From NCBI GenBank assembly GCA_020072845.1, contig JAIQGF010000018.1:1-64000 (forward strand): a stretch of DNA of 64,000 nt, in the 5' to 3' direction. Under the pieces are notes generated by a model that had not been told where the DNA came from, did no database searches, and worked only from the letters and a program-made list of their open reading frames with translations. The DNA comes from Terriglobia bacterium. Lineage in GTDB: Bacteria; Acidobacteriota; Terriglobia; Terriglobales; Acidobacteriaceae. Below, one piece after another: positions 61,919 through 64,000 of the stretch. The translations under genes and the position numbers were made by a program. Every line of letters starts with the position of its first letter. Position 1 is the stretch's first letter.

Positions 61919-64000
61919 AATCGTTCACGCGAATGCTAGCTGGATTGTTGCCGATGCTCGCCCTCCTGGCGGCGCCGGCTTTTGCGGCCGACTTGCACGG
62001 CATTGTGGCCGCATCCATAGATCGGACGCCAATCTTTGAAGCCCACGTGGTGCTGCACGGGCCCCACGGTTTGCAACTGACCACAATGACCAACACCGAA
62101 GGCGCTTATAGTTTTACGGGACTGGATGCATCTCTGCGCTATTCGGTGGACGTGGAGGCGAAGGGATTCAATCCTTTCACGCAAGACATCACGATGTCTT
62201 CCGATTCCCAGCAACTCGATATACTCCTCGATTTGGTAACCCACCATGAATCGGTGGTGGTAAAGGCTTCAGGAGAGGTGATCAGCCTGGAAAGCAGTGC
62301 GCCGGATGTCAGCCAAATCATCACCACGGCGCAGGTGGCAGCCCTCCCCTCGGCCAACCGGAACGTGACGAAATATGCGCTCCTGGACCCGCACGTGCGC
62401 CCGACGCAGGGGTCGGCCAGCGACGGCAACAACGGCAACCGGCTCTCCTTCAACGGAGAGTCGCATCGCTACACCGGCTACATCCTCGACGGCGTGATCA
62501 ATTACGACTGGACCTACTCCAACGGGCCCTACCAATTGGTCGCTGCCAGCGCCGCGTCGGATGTAAAAGTGATCACCAATGAGTACGCCGCCGAGTACGG
62601 GACTTCCACCACTGGAGTTGTGAAGGTGGAAACGAAAGCCGGAACCAGCCAACTGGCCGGCGAAGCGTTCGTCTACCTGATCCCGAGTGGTATTCAGGCC
62701 AATGCGCCGGTCGCCACTTTCCATGTCCCGAATGAGCGAGAGCAGTGGGGAGTGCTTCTGGGCGGCCCACTGGTGAAGGACAAGACTTTTTTCTTTGCCG
62801 ACTATGAAGGTGTCGATCAGCACCGGGGATCGTTCATCCAGTCGCCCACTCCCATGGTCTACGTCGGCGAAGGCCATGAAGCTTATGGACTCGCGCGGAT
62901 TGACCACAACCTCACCGACAGTCACGCGCTGGCGCTCCGGCTGAACATCTATCATTACGCCAATACGAACCCGAACGATCGGGTTGGCGGATTCAATCAA
63001 ATCAGCTTCGGCCGCATGGAGCGCAGCCAGTCTACGGGCGGGCAAGTGAGCGACCGGCTGGTGATCGGACGCAACCTGGTGAATTACTTCCGCGTCAACT
63101 ACAATTCGTACTCGCCGGACAACAATGCTCCCACCGGGCCTTATTCTTACGGGGTGGGGATCAGTCGCGCCTCTTACAGCATCTCGGGGTTTTCCCAGAA
63201 CAACTGGGATCGCTCGCGGCTTCTTGATGTGAGCGATAATGTGGCCTGGAATCATGGACGGCACAATTTCAAGTTTGGCGCTGAATTTGTGCGGGTCAAG
63301 GTCACCGATTTTCTGACCAACCTGTACGGAACCTATACCTTTAACGCCGGCCCGCCTGTGGTCGGCGAGCATCCGGCAAGCTTTCAACAGATTTTCGGGA
63401 CGGCGTTCCTCCGTTTCGGCGACACCATCTGGCAGGCATACTTCCAGGACGACTTCAAAATATCATCGCGTCTCTCCGCCAATGTCGGCCTGCGCTATGA
63501 GTACCAAGCCACCACCGACTCGGTGCACAGGTTGGGTCCGCGCGTTGGCTTGGCTTGGGACGTCAGGGGAAACGGTAAAACCCGAGTTACGTTCGGATCT
63601 GGGATCTTCTATGCCGCAGACACTTACAATGAGCTCCGGCGAGCCCTCCGTTCCAACGAGAAAGGCCCCCTCTTTACGTACACGATTCCCTGGGGAACTC
63701 CAGGATTTCCCACGTTTCCGAACTCGCTCACCGAGCCTCCCACCTCAGTCCAGGCGGCAAGGGCAGACATCGTAGTGCGACCCCCTAATTATCTGAATCC
63801 TTACAGCATGCAAGCCTCTGTCGGTGTTGAACGAGACCTCGGAGCTAAATTCGTGCTGTTGGCGAATGGCATTTGGTCCCATACGGTGCACCAACTCCGC
63901 GATTATGATCTCAACCATCCGGCGCCCTTCATCCGAACCGCTCCCGGTCAGACGCGATCCGCAACCGCAGCCGACGCGACGCGCCCGTACACTACGTACA
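61915..64000 (+). CDS. Oar-type TonB-dependent receptor, partial (3' end outside window)
   Basis: At least 695 residues are present. A signal peptide (LLPMLALLAAPAFA) is followed by a carboxypeptidase-regulatory beta-sandwich (GIVAASIDRTPIFEAHVVLHG, then TNTEGAYSFTGLDASLRYSV) and a plug (FNGESHRYTGYILDGVINYDWTY, then VITNEYAAEYGTSTTGVVKVETKAGT). The first part of the barrel ends the window (DKTFFFADYEG; FKFGAEFVRVKVTDF). The ATG overlaps the stop of DUF6807 gene 4; GAAGGAG is 12 bases upstream. It is not closely similar to the receptor at 46127. Its ligand is unknown; the operon suggests the DUF6807 partner handles it in the periplasm. Confidence 0.92.
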   Translation, partial: MKSFTRMLAGLLPMLALLAAPAFAADLHGIVAASIDRTPIFEAHVVLHGPHGLQLTTMTNTEGAYSFTGLDASLRYSVDVEAKGFNPFTQDITMSSDSQQLDILLDLVTHHESVVVKASGEVISLESSAPDVSQIITTAQVAALPSANRNVTKYALLDPHVRPTQGSASDGNNGNRLSFNGESHRYTGYILDGVINYDWTYSNGPYQLVAASAASDVKVITNEYAAEYGTSTTGVVKVETKAGTSQLAGEAFVYLIPSGIQANAPVATFHVPNEREQWGVLLGGPLVKDKTFFFADYEGVDQHRGSFIQSPTPMVYVGEGHEAYGLARIDHNLTDSHALALRLNIYHYANTNPNDRVGGFNQISFGRMERSQSTGGQVSDRLVIGRNLVNYFRVNYNSYSPDNNAPTGPYSYGVGISRASYSISGFSQNNWDRSRLLDVSDNVAWNHGRHNFKFGAEFVRVKVTDFLTNLYGTYTFNAGPPVVGEHPASFQQIFGTAFLRFGDTIWQAYFQDDFKISSRLSANVGLRYEYQATTDSVHRLGPRVGLAWDVRGNGKTRVTFGSGIFYAADTYNELRRALRSNEKGPLFTYTIPWGTPGFPTFPNSLTEPPTSVQAARADIVVRPPNYLNPYSMQASVGVERDLGAKFVLLANGIWSHTVHQLRDYDLNHPAPFIRTAPGQTRSATAADATRPYTTY

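Overview
The window reads as chromosomal DNA of a GC-rich Gram-negative bacterium, most likely an acidobacterium (Terriglobia/Koribacter-like). This is an inference from three things: two large Oar-type TonB-dependent receptors that begin with a carboxypeptidase-regulatory domain, the outer-membrane genes bamA, skp, fabZ and lpxA, and the gene order. No 16S gene is present to confirm it.

Layout. 1-9.1 kb: the tail of a sugar-isomerase-like gene, an S23-type four-helix-bundle gene, an ABC permease, then the translation cluster rplM-rpsI-rpsB-tsf-pyrH-(GH13 glycosidase)-frr. 9.3-16 kb: a zinc-ribbon protein, a molybdopterin oxidoreductase, bamA and skp. 16-29 kb: mostly housekeeping genes (lepA, maf, tatA, a TrmJ/SpoU methyltransferase, an ABC exporter, an M20 peptidase, fabZ-lpxA) with a truncated thiolase and an unusual GAF-TonB fusion, ending at tRNA-Pro(CGG). 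29.1-33.7 kb: an accessory scrap yard with a frameshifted IS110 transposase, a deleted integrase-type transposase, an RHS remnant and many hairpin repeats. 33.7-42.9 kb: a minus-strand block of MFS, RND-MFP-OMF efflux (Cus/Czc-like), a small membrane protein, a beta-propeller and a secreted cupin. 43-52.4 kb: an ECF sigma/anti-sigma/zinc-ribbon operon divergent from a PepSY-like protein, a TonB receptor and an OprP-like porin, followed by a convergent Porin_5-type porin. 52.9-64 kb: an OmpR-family response regulator and histidine kinase, four tandem secreted DUF6807 ('PmoA-like') paralogs, an RraA remnant, an LDH2-type dehydrogenase, a small monooxygenase and a second TonB receptor that runs off the end.

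The most interesting signal is regulatory. (1) An operator, ACATKAC-N6-GTAAT, lies upstream of each of the four DUF6807 genes with exactly 31 bases to a TACAGT-like -10 box. Copies also lie upstream of the cupin operon and in the gap upstream of the response regulator. This suggests one two-component system controls efflux and a family of secreted proteins of unknown role. (2) An ECF promoter, GAAC-N16-CGTC, occurs three times: before the sigma gene itself, before the PepSY/TonB-receptor block and before the Porin_5 gene. These define an autoregulated outer-membrane regulon that interlocks with the first.

The second theme is spacer DNA. Short 6-8-base degenerate tandem repeats fill many gaps between genes in both orientations and sometimes touch start codons (rpsI, pyrH, lpxA). 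A separate family of hairpins with CCCAC/GTGGG ends is scattered through spacers and, strikingly, appears inside the reading frames of at least two genes (molybdopterin oxidoreductase and TrmJ-like methyltransferase) as in-frame insertions. A different low-complexity insert lies in the MFS gene.
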